From Stutzerimonas stutzeri (GTDB taxonomy: Bacteria; Pseudomonadota; Gammaproteobacteria; Pseudomonadales; Pseudomonadaceae): a stretch of DNA of 64,000 nucleotides. The DNA lies in assembly GCF_009789555.1 (NCBI RefSeq), contig NZ_CP046902.1, positions 2,372,001 to 2,436,000 on the forward strand, read 5' to 3'. The translations under genes were made by a program, and so were the position numbers. Under the pieces are notes generated by a model. The model had not been told where the DNA came from. It did not search any database and worked only from the letters and a program-made list of their open reading frames with translations. Of this stretch, positions 1 through 8,021 are shown one piece after another (position 1 is the stretch's first letter; the number at the start of each line of letters is the position of its first letter).

Positions 1-628
1 TGTGCTCGATGTTGCCCGCAACGTCGCCGAACACGACGAAGTCGCCGATTTCGAAGGGCTTGTCGACGCCAATCGACAACGAGGCGAAGACGTCACTGAG
101 CAGCGTCTGCACCGCCAGCGCGATGGCGATACCGCCGACGCCGAGGCTGGCGACCATGGCGGTGATATCCACGCCGAGGTTGGCGAGGATCGAAAGCAGC
201 ATCATCGTCCAGATGACGATGCGGATCATGATGCCGATGATCGTCGTGGTGACCGGATTGCGCGCTTTGCCGTCGCGATTCAGGCTTTCCATCCACAGGC
301 GAACGGCAGTGTCCATCCACAGCGCGATCTGAAAGGCGAGGGCGATGAACCAGCCATGCGACATGGCCGCTTCCCAGCGATCCGGCAGCTCGACCACTTT
401 CAAGGCGATCAGTACGGAAAGCGCGATCAACAACAAATGGCTGGTGCGGCTGAGCATTTCCGCCGCGATGGCGACGAAGCCGCTGCGTGAGCCTTTGCTC
501 ATCTTGCGCAGGCGGTTGGTGATGACCCTCACGAGGGTCTGCAGGACGAGATAGCTGACAAGGGTGACGCCAGTGATTATGGCGATGTTGATCCAAAGCC
601 TTTCGTTCAACACCACATCCCAATTCAT
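1..628 (-). CDS. MscS-family mechanosensitive channel, 3' end outside window
   Basis: Reading the minus strand from the ATG at 628 gives MNWDVVLNERLWIN, then several hydrophobic segments, then a glycine/alanine-rich pore helix (VASLGVGGIAIALAVQTLLS) and the start of the beta domain (PFEIGDFVVFGDVAGNIEH). That helix and the 'G(D/E)F' beta-domain entry are typical of the MscS core. The family opens under membrane tension in the inner membrane and releases solutes on hypo-osmotic shock. The frame stays open to base 1, so the C-terminal cytoplasmic vestibule is missing here. Longer opposite-strand frames over the same bases lack any recognisable domain. Confidence 0.85.
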   Translation of the reverse strand, partial: MNWDVVLNERLWINIAIITGVTLVSYLVLQTLVRVITNRLRKMSKGSRSGFVAIAAEMLSRTSHLLLIALSVLIALKVVELPDRWEAAMSHGWFIALAFQIALWMDTAVRLWMESLNRDGKARNPVTTTIIGIMIRIVIWTMMLLSILANLGVDITAMVASLGVGGIAIALAVQTLLSDVFASLSIGVDKPFEIGDFVVFGDVAGNIEH

Positions 629-768
629 CAATTCGAGTCCTCCGGTCTATGCGCGGGCCAGGCGCTGAAGCGGTAGCTCCTTTTTCAGTAGCCACCGCAG
701 CACATTAGTTCCGCGATAAACGAAGGGGGGATGAGGCGGGAGCGGCGCAGCGGATGTGGATCGCCTCG

Positions 769-1122
769 TCAGTGCGACGCAATCACGGCCTTGAGGTCCT
801 GATAGCCGCCCGCGTTGACGACGTGGGTGTAGCCCAGGTCCAGCAGTAGATCCTGGGCGGCGGCCGAGCGACGACCGCTGCGGCAGTAGAGGACGACGGG
901 CGTGTCCTTGTTCGGTGCGACGCTGGCGATGCGCTCGGCCAGATGCTGGGGCTCGATGCGCGTTGCGCCGGGCAGGGCGCCTTCGGCGTATTCCGGCGCC
1001 GTGCGAACGTCGATCAGGATGCTGTCGGCGCGTTGCAGGGCGGCCAGGGCGGCTGGCTGATCGATCTCGGCGGCGACCGCACCGGTGGTCATCGCGATCA
1101 ACATCAAAAACACGCGGTACAT
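769..1122 (-). CDS. Periplasmic rhodanese-like sulfurtransferase
   Basis: A 117-residue protein with an N-terminal signal peptide (about residues 1-18, ending AVAAE) followed by a single rhodanese domain. The active-site loop reads CRSGRRS, with the catalytic Cys that carries the persulfide, and the domain keeps the LIDVRTAPEYAEG and GY..V.N.GG elements. Size and architecture match PspE-type single-domain periplasmic rhodaneses. The physiological sulfur acceptor is not known. It stands alone with no operon partner. Confidence 0.85.
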   Translation of the reverse strand: MYRVFLMLIAMTTGAVAAEIDQPAALAALQRADSILIDVRTAPEYAEGALPGATRIEPQHLAERIASVAPNKDTPVVLYCRSGRRSAAAQDLLLDLGYTHVVNAGGYQDLKAVIASH

Positions 1123-1153
1123 AAGCGTTCGCCCCTTATCTCGTCTCGAAGGC

Positions 1154-1249
1154 TCAGCTTACCAGACGGGTCAGATTGGGCAGGATCAGGATGACCGCCG
1201 TGGCGAACAGAATCATGGTGGCCTGTCTGACTTTCTTGTGCTTGAACAT
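1154..1249 (-). CDS. Putative 31-residue single-span membrane peptide
   Basis: The frame starts at an ATG at 1249 with a basic start (MFKHKKVRQ), one hydrophobic stretch (ATMILFATAVILILPN) and a short tail. The positive-inside layout suits a small inner-membrane peptide. No strong Shine-Dalgarno is visible, and a longer frame starting at 1780 has no domain features, so I take only the C-terminal part as possibly real. I do not recognise the family and assign no function. Confidence 0.4.
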   Translation of the reverse strand: MFKHKKVRQATMILFATAVILILPNLTRLVS

Positions 1250-1800
1250 GGGCGCGGCCTTTTGTGTTCGGGTGCGAGGTTCGGCTGTTCGGGCAATCCG
1301 TCGCGCCTTGCTGGCGACGCTGTTGCCTTTGGTCGATCCGATGCACAGCCGGGGGCGCGGCGACGCAGGTCTGATCCGCTTTACCGTCGTGCGCTCGGCC
1401 CGGCAATCGTTCTCCTTGATGGACGTCTCATCTGCTCCAAGCAATATATGAGCCAGCACATACCTGGCCGCCCGCCCGCCGGTAGAAGAGGGCCGCGTTT
1501 CGCAAGCGGCGACCTGTTTTCGCCGGGCGTGCCGCGCCTGCGCCGTTGGACCGCTGGTCAGAACGGCCGTATCGCGGCCACGGACAGTCCGATGATGGGG
1601 GGCGTGGTCGTCGAACTCGACCGAATGATGGATCGAATGGAAACGTCGACTTCCGGAACGAGCTGGGACGCGGGTGAAAACGGAACATGTCGGTAACGCG
1701 CCGAGCTGCGTGCGGCAGCCGTAGCGGAGCCCTTGGCAGGGCGGTGCGTCCAATCCAGAGGCGTTGTGCGCGAGGGGCATTTCCCGGCGTCAGAAACGAC
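1250..1800. other. Gene-free stretch
   Basis: About 550 bases between the small ORF and the tRNA terminator. Long frames exist on both strands but are arginine/proline-rich, without domains or good ribosome binding sites, as expected from GC-rich non-coding DNA. I see no RNA gene or repeat here. Confidence 0.5.
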
Positions 1801-1822
1801 AAAGCCCCGATGGTCGGGGCTT
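1801..1822 (-). terminator. Rho-independent terminator of tRNA-Ser
   Basis: Read on the minus strand it is a GC-rich hairpin with arms AAGCCCCGA and TCGGGGCTT and a short loop, followed by a T-containing tail. It lies 15 bases past the CCA end of the tRNA gene. Confidence 0.75.
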
Positions 1823-1837
1823 CGCGTATTTCGAGTC

Positions 1838-1927
1838 TGGCGGTGAGGGTGGGATTCGAACCCACGATACGATTTCTCGTATACACACTTTCCAGGCGTG
1901 CTCCTTCAACCGCTCGGACACCTCACC
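1838..1927 (-). tRNA. tRNA-Ser (anticodon GGA)
   Basis: A 90-base class II tRNA on the minus strand with acceptor arms GGTGAGG and CCTCACC, discriminator G and an encoded CCA (1838-1840). The anticodon loop reads CTGGAAA inside a CACGC/GTGTG stem, giving GGA, which reads UCC/UCU. A long variable arm (about TATACGAGAAATCGTA) and the T-loop GGTTCGAATCC fit serine tRNA. Confidence 0.95.
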
Positions 1928-1962
1928 GGATCTCGACGGGTTGATGTCCGTCGAGGCGCGCT

Positions 1963-1991
1963 AATGTAGCCGAACAGCTTACGGATGGCAA
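1963..1991 (-). promoter_or_regulatory. Sigma-70 promoter of tRNA-Ser
   Basis: On the minus strand there is a -35 box TTGCCA (1986-1991), a 17-base spacer and a -10 box TACATT (1963-1968), followed by a GC-rich discriminator. The tRNA 5' end lies about 36 bases downstream, which fits a short leader. Confidence 0.6.
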
Positions 1992-2153
1992 AAAGTTTTT
2001 TAGTTTTTTCATGCGGTTAAGGGGCCGTTGGAAAACTGGCCAAGCGGTAGTAGCAATGAACCTATCGTTACTCTAGGGTTCCAACCTCTATGGCATCGGT
2101 ACCCGCTTCAACGCCATCGAACCGAGTGAATATGTAGAGCCGGGAAAGGCTTG

Positions 2154-3458
2154 ATGAAGTTATTCAAAAGCAAGCGTAAGCGGCCGGACGCGGTAGAGGT
2201 CGCTACCAAGCGTCGTCTGCACGTCAGTCATCTTGAACTCGGCATGTATATCTGCGAGTTGGATCGACCGTGGCGTCACACCGATTTTCTGTTCCAGGGA
2301 TTCCCCCTGCTCAAGCTCGAACATATTCAAGCGGTGCGTGAGCGCTGCGACTACGTGTTCGTCGATGACACCCGACGCGTGTCGCTCGACCAGGGCCAGA
2401 TGATCGCACCTTTGGCAACACCGTTACGCGTGAAGCGTACGATGAGCCGCATTCCGCTTTCGCTTGAAGTGCATGAAGCCCGTGAGGCCTATCGCAGCAG
2501 CGCGCTGGTACTGGATCAGGTGCTGCAGGACGTGCAGCAGGGGCGGGCGATCGATACCAAGGCCTGCCAGGCGCTGGTCAAGCGGAACCTGGAAAGCATG
2601 CTGCGCAACGAGAGCGCCATGCTGTGGCTGACCCGTCTGAAGTCACAGGACGTCTACACCAGCCTGCACTGTTTGTCCGTGTCGATCCTGGCGATGGGCT
2701 TCGGTACGCACCTCGGCCTGCCCGATGAAAAGATAGAGCTGCTGGGTATCGCCGGGCTGTTGCATGATGTGGGCAAGATGAAAATCGACCCGGCGATCCT
2801 CAATAAGCCGGGCAAGCTGACCCAGGAGGAGTTCGACCACATCAAGCTCCATCCTGGCTTTGGCTATCAGGCATTGTGCAACCAGGATGACATTCCCGCC
2901 GCGGCCGTTCACGCCGCACATGGGCATCATGAGCGGCTGGATGGCAAGGGTTACCCGCAAGGCCTCGCCCAATATCAGATTCCGTTCACGACGCGGGTGG
3001 TCACTATCGTCGATGCCTTCGACGCGATCACCAGCCATCGCGCCTATGACGATGCGCGCCCGATCCAGGCAGCCTACGACGTGCTGCGCAGCGGTGCCGG
3101 GCAGCAATTCGACGAGGCTCTGGTGCACGAGTTCATCCGTTGGCTCGGTGTGTTTCCGGTGGGCACGCTGGTCGAGCTGCACACCGGTGAGGTCGCGCTG
3201 GTACTGGAGAAACACCCGCAGTTGCACTTGCGACCCAAGGTGGTTGTCCTGCGCAATGCCGACAAGCAGCCTTGCGAGCCGCGCTATCTGGACCTGTCCC
3301 AGCTGACCGTCGACGCCGATGGAACGCCCTACCGAATACGCAGCGGTATTTCCGACGGCGCCTACGGCCTGTTCATCGCCGATCCGCAATTGCAGACGAT
3401 TCTGCATCCCGAGCTGCTGGCCGTGCTCGAACTCGAGCCGGATGCCGCCGAGGGCTGA
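2154..3458 (+). CDS. HD-GYP cyclic-di-GMP phosphodiesterase with DUF3391
   Basis: A 434-residue protein. The N-terminal part (about 15-140) matches DUF3391, which precedes HD-GYP domains in Pseudomonas. The HD-GYP domain covers about 165-360, with the metal-binding HDVGKMK starting at His204 and the signature HHERLDGKGYP from His258. These residues are those of active c-di-GMP hydrolases. I chose ATG 2154 rather than TTG 2151 because GGGAAAGG lies 7-14 bases upstream. The enzyme would lower c-di-GMP in the cytoplasm. It is the functional opposite of the diguanylate cyclase at the other end of the window. Confidence 0.92.
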   Translation: MKLFKSKRKRPDAVEVATKRRLHVSHLELGMYICELDRPWRHTDFLFQGFPLLKLEHIQAVRERCDYVFVDDTRRVSLDQGQMIAPLATPLRVKRTMSRIPLSLEVHEAREAYRSSALVLDQVLQDVQQGRAIDTKACQALVKRNLESMLRNESAMLWLTRLKSQDVYTSLHCLSVSILAMGFGTHLGLPDEKIELLGIAGLLHDVGKMKIDPAILNKPGKLTQEEFDHIKLHPGFGYQALCNQDDIPAAAVHAAHGHHERLDGKGYPQGLAQYQIPFTTRVVTIVDAFDAITSHRAYDDARPIQAAYDVLRSGAGQQFDEALVHEFIRWLGVFPVGTLVELHTGEVALVLEKHPQLHLRPKVVVLRNADKQPCEPRYLDLSQLTVDADGTPYRIRSGISDGAYGLFIADPQLQTILHPELLAVLELEPDAAEG

Positions 3459-3587
3459 GCGGGCTCGCTTCGGGCCCGTCCGAGGGCTGTTCGATCGACC
3501 GATCATGACTTGTCAGTCAGTCACGGCGCTTTACCTGGCGAGTCGCGCTGGGTAACGTCTGGGGACTTCTAACAAGGAATATTCGTC

Positions 3588-4283
3588 ATGAGTGATCTGG
3601 TTTCCTACGAACTCGAAGACGGCATCGCCACGCTGACCCTGAACAACGGCAAGGTCAACGCATTGTCTCCGGCGGTATTCGGCGCGCTCAACGCTGCGTT
3701 CGACCGTGCCGAGCAGGACCGCGCCGTCGTGATTCTTACCGGCCAGCCGGGAATTCTCTCCGGTGGCTATGACCTCAAGGTGATGACCGCGGGTCCCGAA
3801 CACGCAATCGCGCTGGTGACTACCGGTTCGACGTTCACCCGGCGGATGCTGGCTCATCCGTTTCCGATCATCGTTGCCTGCCCCGGCCATGCCATCGCCA
3901 AGGGCGCGTTCCTGCTGCTGTCGGCGGACTACCGCATTGGCGTCGAAGGTGCCTTCAATATTGGTCTCAACGAAGTGCAGATCGGCATGACGATGCATCA
4001 CTCCGGCATCGAGGTGGCGCGCGATCGCCTGACCAAACCAGCGTTCCAGCGGTCGGTCATCAATGGGGAGATCTTCAACCCGCCAGCGGCGCTGGACGCC
4101 GGATTTTTCGACAGGATCGTTCCGGCAGGCGAGTTGATGGATGTCGCCAGGGCGACCGCAGCGCAGCTGAAAAAGATCAACATGACGGCCCACAAGAACA
4201 CCAAGCTCAAGGCCCGCAAGAGCCTGCTCGATACCCTGGACCGCGCCATCGTGCTGGATCAGCAACATTCGATCGCGCCCTGA
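3588..4283 (+). CDS. Crotonase/enoyl-CoA hydratase-isomerase family protein
   Basis: A 231-residue crotonase-fold protein. SGGYDLKVM (residues 58-66) corresponds to the first oxyanion-hole strand, and GHAIAKGAFLLLSAD (100-114) to the second. The position of the first catalytic Glu of true enoyl-CoA hydratases is Phe108 here. The second Glu (Glu129 in NEVQIG) is kept. Simple hydratase activity is therefore doubtful, and an isomerase or another CoA-dependent reaction is more likely. It is shorter than the usual 255-260 residues. A clear terminator follows, so it is probably monocistronic. Confidence 0.85.
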   Translation: MSDLVSYELEDGIATLTLNNGKVNALSPAVFGALNAAFDRAEQDRAVVILTGQPGILSGGYDLKVMTAGPEHAIALVTTGSTFTRRMLAHPFPIIVACPGHAIAKGAFLLLSADYRIGVEGAFNIGLNEVQIGMTMHHSGIEVARDRLTKPAFQRSVINGEIFNPPAALDAGFFDRIVPAGELMDVARATAAQLKKINMTAHKNTKLKARKSLLDTLDRAIVLDQQHSIAP

Positions 4284-4339
4284 AGAGAATTTTCGCCGGA
4301 TCGCCCATTCCCGCAGGCCTGCGTTTACACTGCGCTTGC

Positions 4340-4365
4340 AACGCCCCGCCATGGCGGGGCGTTTT
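4340..4365 (+). terminator. Rho-independent terminator
   Basis: Hairpin ACGCCCCGCC-AT-GGCGGGGCGT followed by TTTTCATTTT, 57 bases after the crotonase stop codon and before aruC. Confidence 0.85.
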
Positions 4366-4401
4366 CATTTTCCATTCGTGTCGCATCGCAGGAGAGCCCT
4401 G

Positions 4402-5622
4402 ATGTCCGTCCCGCACACCCCGGTAGAACGCGCTGATTTCGACCAGGTCATTGTTCCGACTTTTGCACCCGCTGCTTTCGTTCCGGTGCGCGGCCTGGGT
4501 TCGCGAGTATGGGATCAGAGCGGGCGAGAACTGATCGATTTCACCGGCGGCATCGCCGTGAACGTGCTCGGCCATGCCCATCCGGCACTGGTCGCAGCGC
4601 TGACCGAGCAAGCGGGCAAGCTCTGGCACATCTCCAACATCTTCACCAACGAGCCGGCGTTGCGGCTGGCGAAGAAGCTGGTCGCCGCGACCTTCGCCGA
4701 TCGCGCGTTCTTCTGCAATTCGGGCGCCGAAGCCAACGAGGCGGCCTTCAAGCTGGCGCGCCGCTATGCGCACGACAATCACGGCCCGGAGAAATGCGAG
4801 ATCATCTCCGCGGTGAACAGCTTCCATGGCCGGACGCTGTTTACCGTGACCGTTGGCGGCCAGCCGAAGTACTCGGATGGATTTGGCCCGAAGATTCAGG
4901 GTATCAGCCACGTCCCCTACAACGATCTCGATGCGCTCGCTGCCGCCATCTCGGACAAGACCTGCGCCGTGGTGCTGGAGCCGATTCAAGGCGAAAGCGG
5001 CGTATTGCCTGCCGATCAGGCGTATCTCGAAGGTGCGCGCAAGCTTTGCGACGAGCACAACGCGCTGCTGATCTTCGATGAAGTCCAGACCGGGATGGGC
5101 CGTACCGGTGAGCTGTATGCCTACATGAACTACGGTGTCATGCCGGACATCCTGACCAACGCCAAGAGCCTGGGCGGCGGTTTCCCGATTGGCCTGATGC
5201 TGACGACCGAAGAGGTCGCGAAGCACTTTAGCGTCGGTACTCACGGCACCACCTATGGTGGCAACCCATTGGCCTGCGCGGTGGCCGAAGCGGTGGTCGA
5301 CATCGTCAACACGCCGGAGGTGCTCGACGGCGTCAAGGCGCGGCATGAGCGTTTCAAGCGCGGGCTGCTGGAAATTGGCCAGCGTCATGGGCTGTTCAGT
5401 CAGGTACGTGGCATGGGCATGCTGATCGGCTGTGTGCTGGATGAGGCGTGGAAAGGGCGCGCCCGCGAGATATTCGATGCGGCCGAACGAGAAGCGCTGA
5501 TGATCCTGCAGGCCGGTCCCGATGTGATCCGCCTCGCGCCGAGTCTGATCATCGATGAGGTCGATATCGCCGAGGGCCTGGCCCGCTTCGAGCGCGCGGC
5601 CGCAAAACTGACCCAGGCCTGA
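4402..5622 (+). CDS. aruC: Acetylornithine/succinylornithine aminotransferase (AruC/AstC type)
   Basis: A 406-residue class III PLP aminotransferase. The start at 4402 follows AGGAGAG at 4389-4395. Features are NSGAEANEAAFK near 110, NSFHGRT near 140, the FDEVQTGMGR block and the PLP lysine in TNAKSLGGGFPIG. From memory the sequence closely resembles P. aeruginosa AruC, which transaminates N2-succinylornithine in the arginine succinyltransferase pathway and can also serve arginine synthesis. It is followed by a small protein and aruE, as in the aru locus, but aruF, G, D and B are absent from the window. Confidence 0.9.
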   Translation: MSVPHTPVERADFDQVIVPTFAPAAFVPVRGLGSRVWDQSGRELIDFTGGIAVNVLGHAHPALVAALTEQAGKLWHISNIFTNEPALRLAKKLVAATFADRAFFCNSGAEANEAAFKLARRYAHDNHGPEKCEIISAVNSFHGRTLFTVTVGGQPKYSDGFGPKIQGISHVPYNDLDALAAAISDKTCAVVLEPIQGESGVLPADQAYLEGARKLCDEHNALLIFDEVQTGMGRTGELYAYMNYGVMPDILTNAKSLGGGFPIGLMLTTEEVAKHFSVGTHGTTYGGNPLACAVAEAVVDIVNTPEVLDGVKARHERFKRGLLEIGQRHGLFSQVRGMGMLIGCVLDEAWKGRAREIFDAAEREALMILQAGPDVIRLAPSLIIDEVDIAEGLARFERAAAKLTQA

Positions 5623-5691
5623 AGCGAAGGCCGTAAATTCCGGCAAGGACCGCATCGGTCCTGCCGTCTTTCCTTTATCGAGAACCTGACC

Positions 5692-5979
5692 ATGAGCGAT
5701 AGCCTGCAACTGATCCTGGAAGATGTAGACGGTACCCAACTGGAGACGTCCTGCACCCGTTTTGCCGTCATGTGGCAGGGGCGGGAAGTCTGGATTCAAC
5801 AGGTCGGCAACAACCAACTGATGATCGGCGTCGACGTGGAAGATGGCGACACGGAGTACGCCAATCTGCTGCTGCGGCCCTTGGCGACCAACCTGGTCAG
5901 CCTCGAGCTTGAGATGGAGCCGGTCGAGGCGGCCGAGGACGATCACGTTCATGGACCGGACTGCAACCACGACCACTGA
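5692..5979 (+). CDS. Small acidic protein with His/Cys metal-type tail
   Basis: A 95-residue protein. Residues 1-80 form a soluble beta-rich segment, and the C-terminus reads DDHVHGPDCNHDH, a plausible Zn/Ni/Cu ligand cluster. As I recall, the corresponding gene lies between aruB and aruE in P. aeruginosa (PA0900 position) and is sometimes misannotated as topoisomerase II. There is no topoisomerase feature. The last 29 bases overlap the start of aruE, so the two are probably translationally coupled. The function is unknown. The zinc need of AruE makes a metal-related role possible, but that is inference. Confidence 0.8.
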   Translation: MSDSLQLILEDVDGTQLETSCTRFAVMWQGREVWIQQVGNNQLMIGVDVEDGDTEYANLLLRPLATNLVSLELEMEPVEAAEDDHVHGPDCNHDH

Positions 5980-6973
5980 GGTTCGCACGCAGGGGCTTGG
6001 CAACCTGCTGCAACTGACGCTTGCCGGACGTGAGCCGGACGAGTGCGTTCAGCTCACCGCGGATGGCGTGATGCTGCGCTGGCTGGGCGAGGGCGCGCTT
6101 GAGGTGACGCCGGCGGCTGGTCAGGATACGGGGCTCGATCTGCTGCTGTCGGCTGGCGTGCACGGCTGCGAGACCGTTCCGATCGAGGTGCTCGACCGCC
6201 TGGTGCAAGCGATCGGTCGCGGTGACATCCGTCCTCGGGTCCGGCTGCTGCTGCTGTTCTGCAACCCGCCGGCGATGCGCCAGGGCGTGCGCCGTGTAGC
6301 CCATGACCTGAATCGGCTGTTCTGCGGCAAGCATGCGCAGGCGCGCGGTGACGAAGCACGTCGCGCGGCGTGGTTGGAAGCGCTGGTGGCAACATTTTTC
6401 TGCGACCCGGATCGACGCCGCTGGCACTTCGACCTGCACTCTGCAATGCGCGGGTCGGTGTTGCCCCAGTTCGCCATCTGTCCCTGGGTGGCTGATCGCG
6501 AAGTATCCCCGCTCAGCCTGATGCGATTGCGGCATGCGGGGGTCGATGCGGTGCTGTTGCAGGAAAAGCCTTCCGGAACCTTCAGCGCTCATACGGCGAC
6601 TCGACACGCTGCCGACGCCTTTACCCTCGAGCTGGCCGAAGCGCCTGACGGCGTCTGGCCGGGTTGTCTGTTCGAGTTGCTGCAGGCTGCGAAACACTGG
6701 ATCGAGGCGACGGAGCCTGTGCCGGCAACGCCGCCACGCCCGCTGCTGAAATTTCGGCTGGCCCGCGAAATCATCAAGGGCAGCGAGCGATTCGCCCTGC
6801 GACTGCCGAGCGAGATCGACAACTTCACGCCGCTACCGCCCGGCACGCTGCTCGCGGAGGACGACGGCGTCCGCTGGGTGGCGCACGAGCGGGGCGCACG
6901 AATCCTGTTCCCCATGGCCGACGTCGCGATTGGCGAGCGCGCCGGCCTGATCGTTGTGCCTGTGAGCGAATAG
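5951..6973 (+). CDS. aruE: Succinylglutamate desuccinylase
   Basis: A 340-residue M14-type zinc hydrolase. Zinc ligands are visible in LLSAGVHGCETVPIE (HxxE) and FDLHSAMRG, and DLNRLF is the conserved Asn/Arg substrate-binding segment. The enzyme (also called AstE) releases succinate and glutamate in the last step of the succinyltransferase pathway. The ATG at 5951 lies inside the preceding gene, which overlaps it by 29 bases. The family is closer to 325-335 residues, so the start could be a few codons later. The REP array begins immediately after its stop codon. Confidence 0.88.
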   Translation: MDRTATTTTEVRTQGLGNLLQLTLAGREPDECVQLTADGVMLRWLGEGALEVTPAAGQDTGLDLLLSAGVHGCETVPIEVLDRLVQAIGRGDIRPRVRLLLLFCNPPAMRQGVRRVAHDLNRLFCGKHAQARGDEARRAAWLEALVATFFCDPDRRRWHFDLHSAMRGSVLPQFAICPWVADREVSPLSLMRLRHAGVDAVLLQEKPSGTFSAHTATRHAADAFTLELAEAPDGVWPGCLFELLQAAKHWIEATEPVPATPPRPLLKFRLAREIIKGSERFALRLPSEIDNFTPLPPGTLLAEDDGVRWVAHERGARILFPMADVAIGERAGLIVVPVSE

Positions 6974-7520
6974 AGGCCCGCCCTCGGGTGAAGGGGTTGC
7001 CTTGAGCGGGCAAGGCGTCCGCTTTCGCCGCGGGTCGCGCCTCCCACAGGCCAGTGGTGTTGAAGCTGTTGCTATAGGAGGCCCGCCCTCGGGGTGAAGC
7101 GTTTGCCTTGAGCGGGTAGGACGCCCGCTTTCGCCGCGGGTCGCACCTCCCAGGCCAGTGGTGTTGTAGCTGTTGTAGGAGGCCCGCCCCCGGGGCGAAG
7201 CGTTTGCTGTGAGCGGGCAGGACGCGGCTTTCGCCGCGGGTCGCGCCTCCCACAGGCGAATGGTGTTGTAGCTGTTGTAGGAGGCCCACCCTCGGGGCGC
7301 AGCGTTTGCCTTAGGCGGGCAGGACGCCCGCTTTCGCCGCGGGTCGCGCCTCCCACAGGCCAGTGGTGTTGAAGCTGTTGCTGTAGGAGGCCCGCCGTCG
7401 GGGCGAGGCGTTTGTCTTGGGCGGGTAGGACGCCCGCTTTCGCCGCGGGTCGCGCCTCCCACAGGCCAGTGGTGTTGTAGCTGTTGCTGTAGGAGGCCCG
7501 CCCTCGGGGCGAAGCGTTGC
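6973..7520. repeat. Tandem array of paired REP elements (REPIN-like)
   Basis: Five copies of a roughly 101-106 bp unit start near 6973, 7073, 7174, 7276 and 7382, and a trailing half-unit runs 7487-7520. Each unit has one REP-like palindrome in plus orientation (TGTAGGAGGCCCGCCCTCGG), an inner segment, and a second in inverted orientation (GCGGGTCGCGCCTCCCACAG), joined by a conserved spacer containing CCAGTGGTGTTG. Such paired REP sequences are dispersed non-autonomous elements in Pseudomonas and are mobilised by RAYT transposases. Units differ by point changes and 1-5 bp indels. No RAYT gene is in the window. Confidence 0.85.
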
Positions 7521-7530
7521 TTTGATCGGC

Positions 7531-7890
7531 TCAGACGCCGGCTGGTGGGTTGGTGAGCGAATCGTTGCCGGTCACCGTCGCAGTGCCGGTGGCCGCCTGG
7601 GCATTGGTTTTCAGGCGTTGGTCATCCGCTTCGCTGCGCTCCAGAGGCATGCTCCGGGAGTTACCTTCGGCCATTTTGGCCTGCTCGTTCACCTCGCACA
7701 GCACGCGCTTGGCCTCGCAATGGCCGGTGACGCCTCGGGCAAGCGCCATGCCGCCCATCGCCAGTTGCAACAAGCCGCCCACGCCGCCGCGGCCGATGCC
7801 CTTGCCTAGGAAGTACAGCCCGCCCGCAATCGATACCGCGCGCTCCCAGCCATGCACGTTCTGTGAAGCCTGGTTTGATGTCCTGGTCAT
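7531..7890 (-). CDS. DUF2892-type small membrane protein
   Basis: A 119-residue protein. Residues about 13-60 hold two hydrophobic glycine-rich segments (VSIAGGLYFLGKGI and GLLQLAMGGMALARGVTG) followed by CEAKRVL, the pattern of the DUF2892/YgaP membrane domain. The C-terminal half is polar, low-complexity and probably disordered. It sits next to the REP array with no operon partner. The function is unknown. Confidence 0.75.
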   Translation of the reverse strand: MTRTSNQASQNVHGWERAVSIAGGLYFLGKGIGRGGVGGLLQLAMGGMALARGVTGHCEAKRVLCEVNEQAKMAEGNSRSMPLERSEADDQRLKTNAQAATGTATVTGNDSLTNPPAGV

Positions 7891-8021
7891 GGGTAATCAC
7901 TCCGAAACAGTGGTGTGACAGATGACCCCGGCGCGTGTGGGCCGTTCCGACCGCAAGTCGGCAAACCGCCGTCGTTGGTGTCGACCGTGCGGGGCGCACA
8001 GCGCCCCAGCGGGGAAGAGCC

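Noticed and set aside
1085..1886. Long frames on both strands between the rhodanese gene and the tRNA
   Set aside because: They are Arg/Pro-rich, without domains or good ribosome binding sites, and one runs into the tRNA gene.
4207..6003. 598-residue minus-strand frame over aruC
   Set aside because: It mirrors the coding bases of aruC and the small protein. The residues are His/Arg/Gln-rich with no domain, and the plus-strand genes have clear families.
6973..7520. CRISPR array
   Set aside because: The repeats are about 100 bp and nearly identical throughout, without unique spacers, and carry inverted REP palindromes. No cas gene is near.
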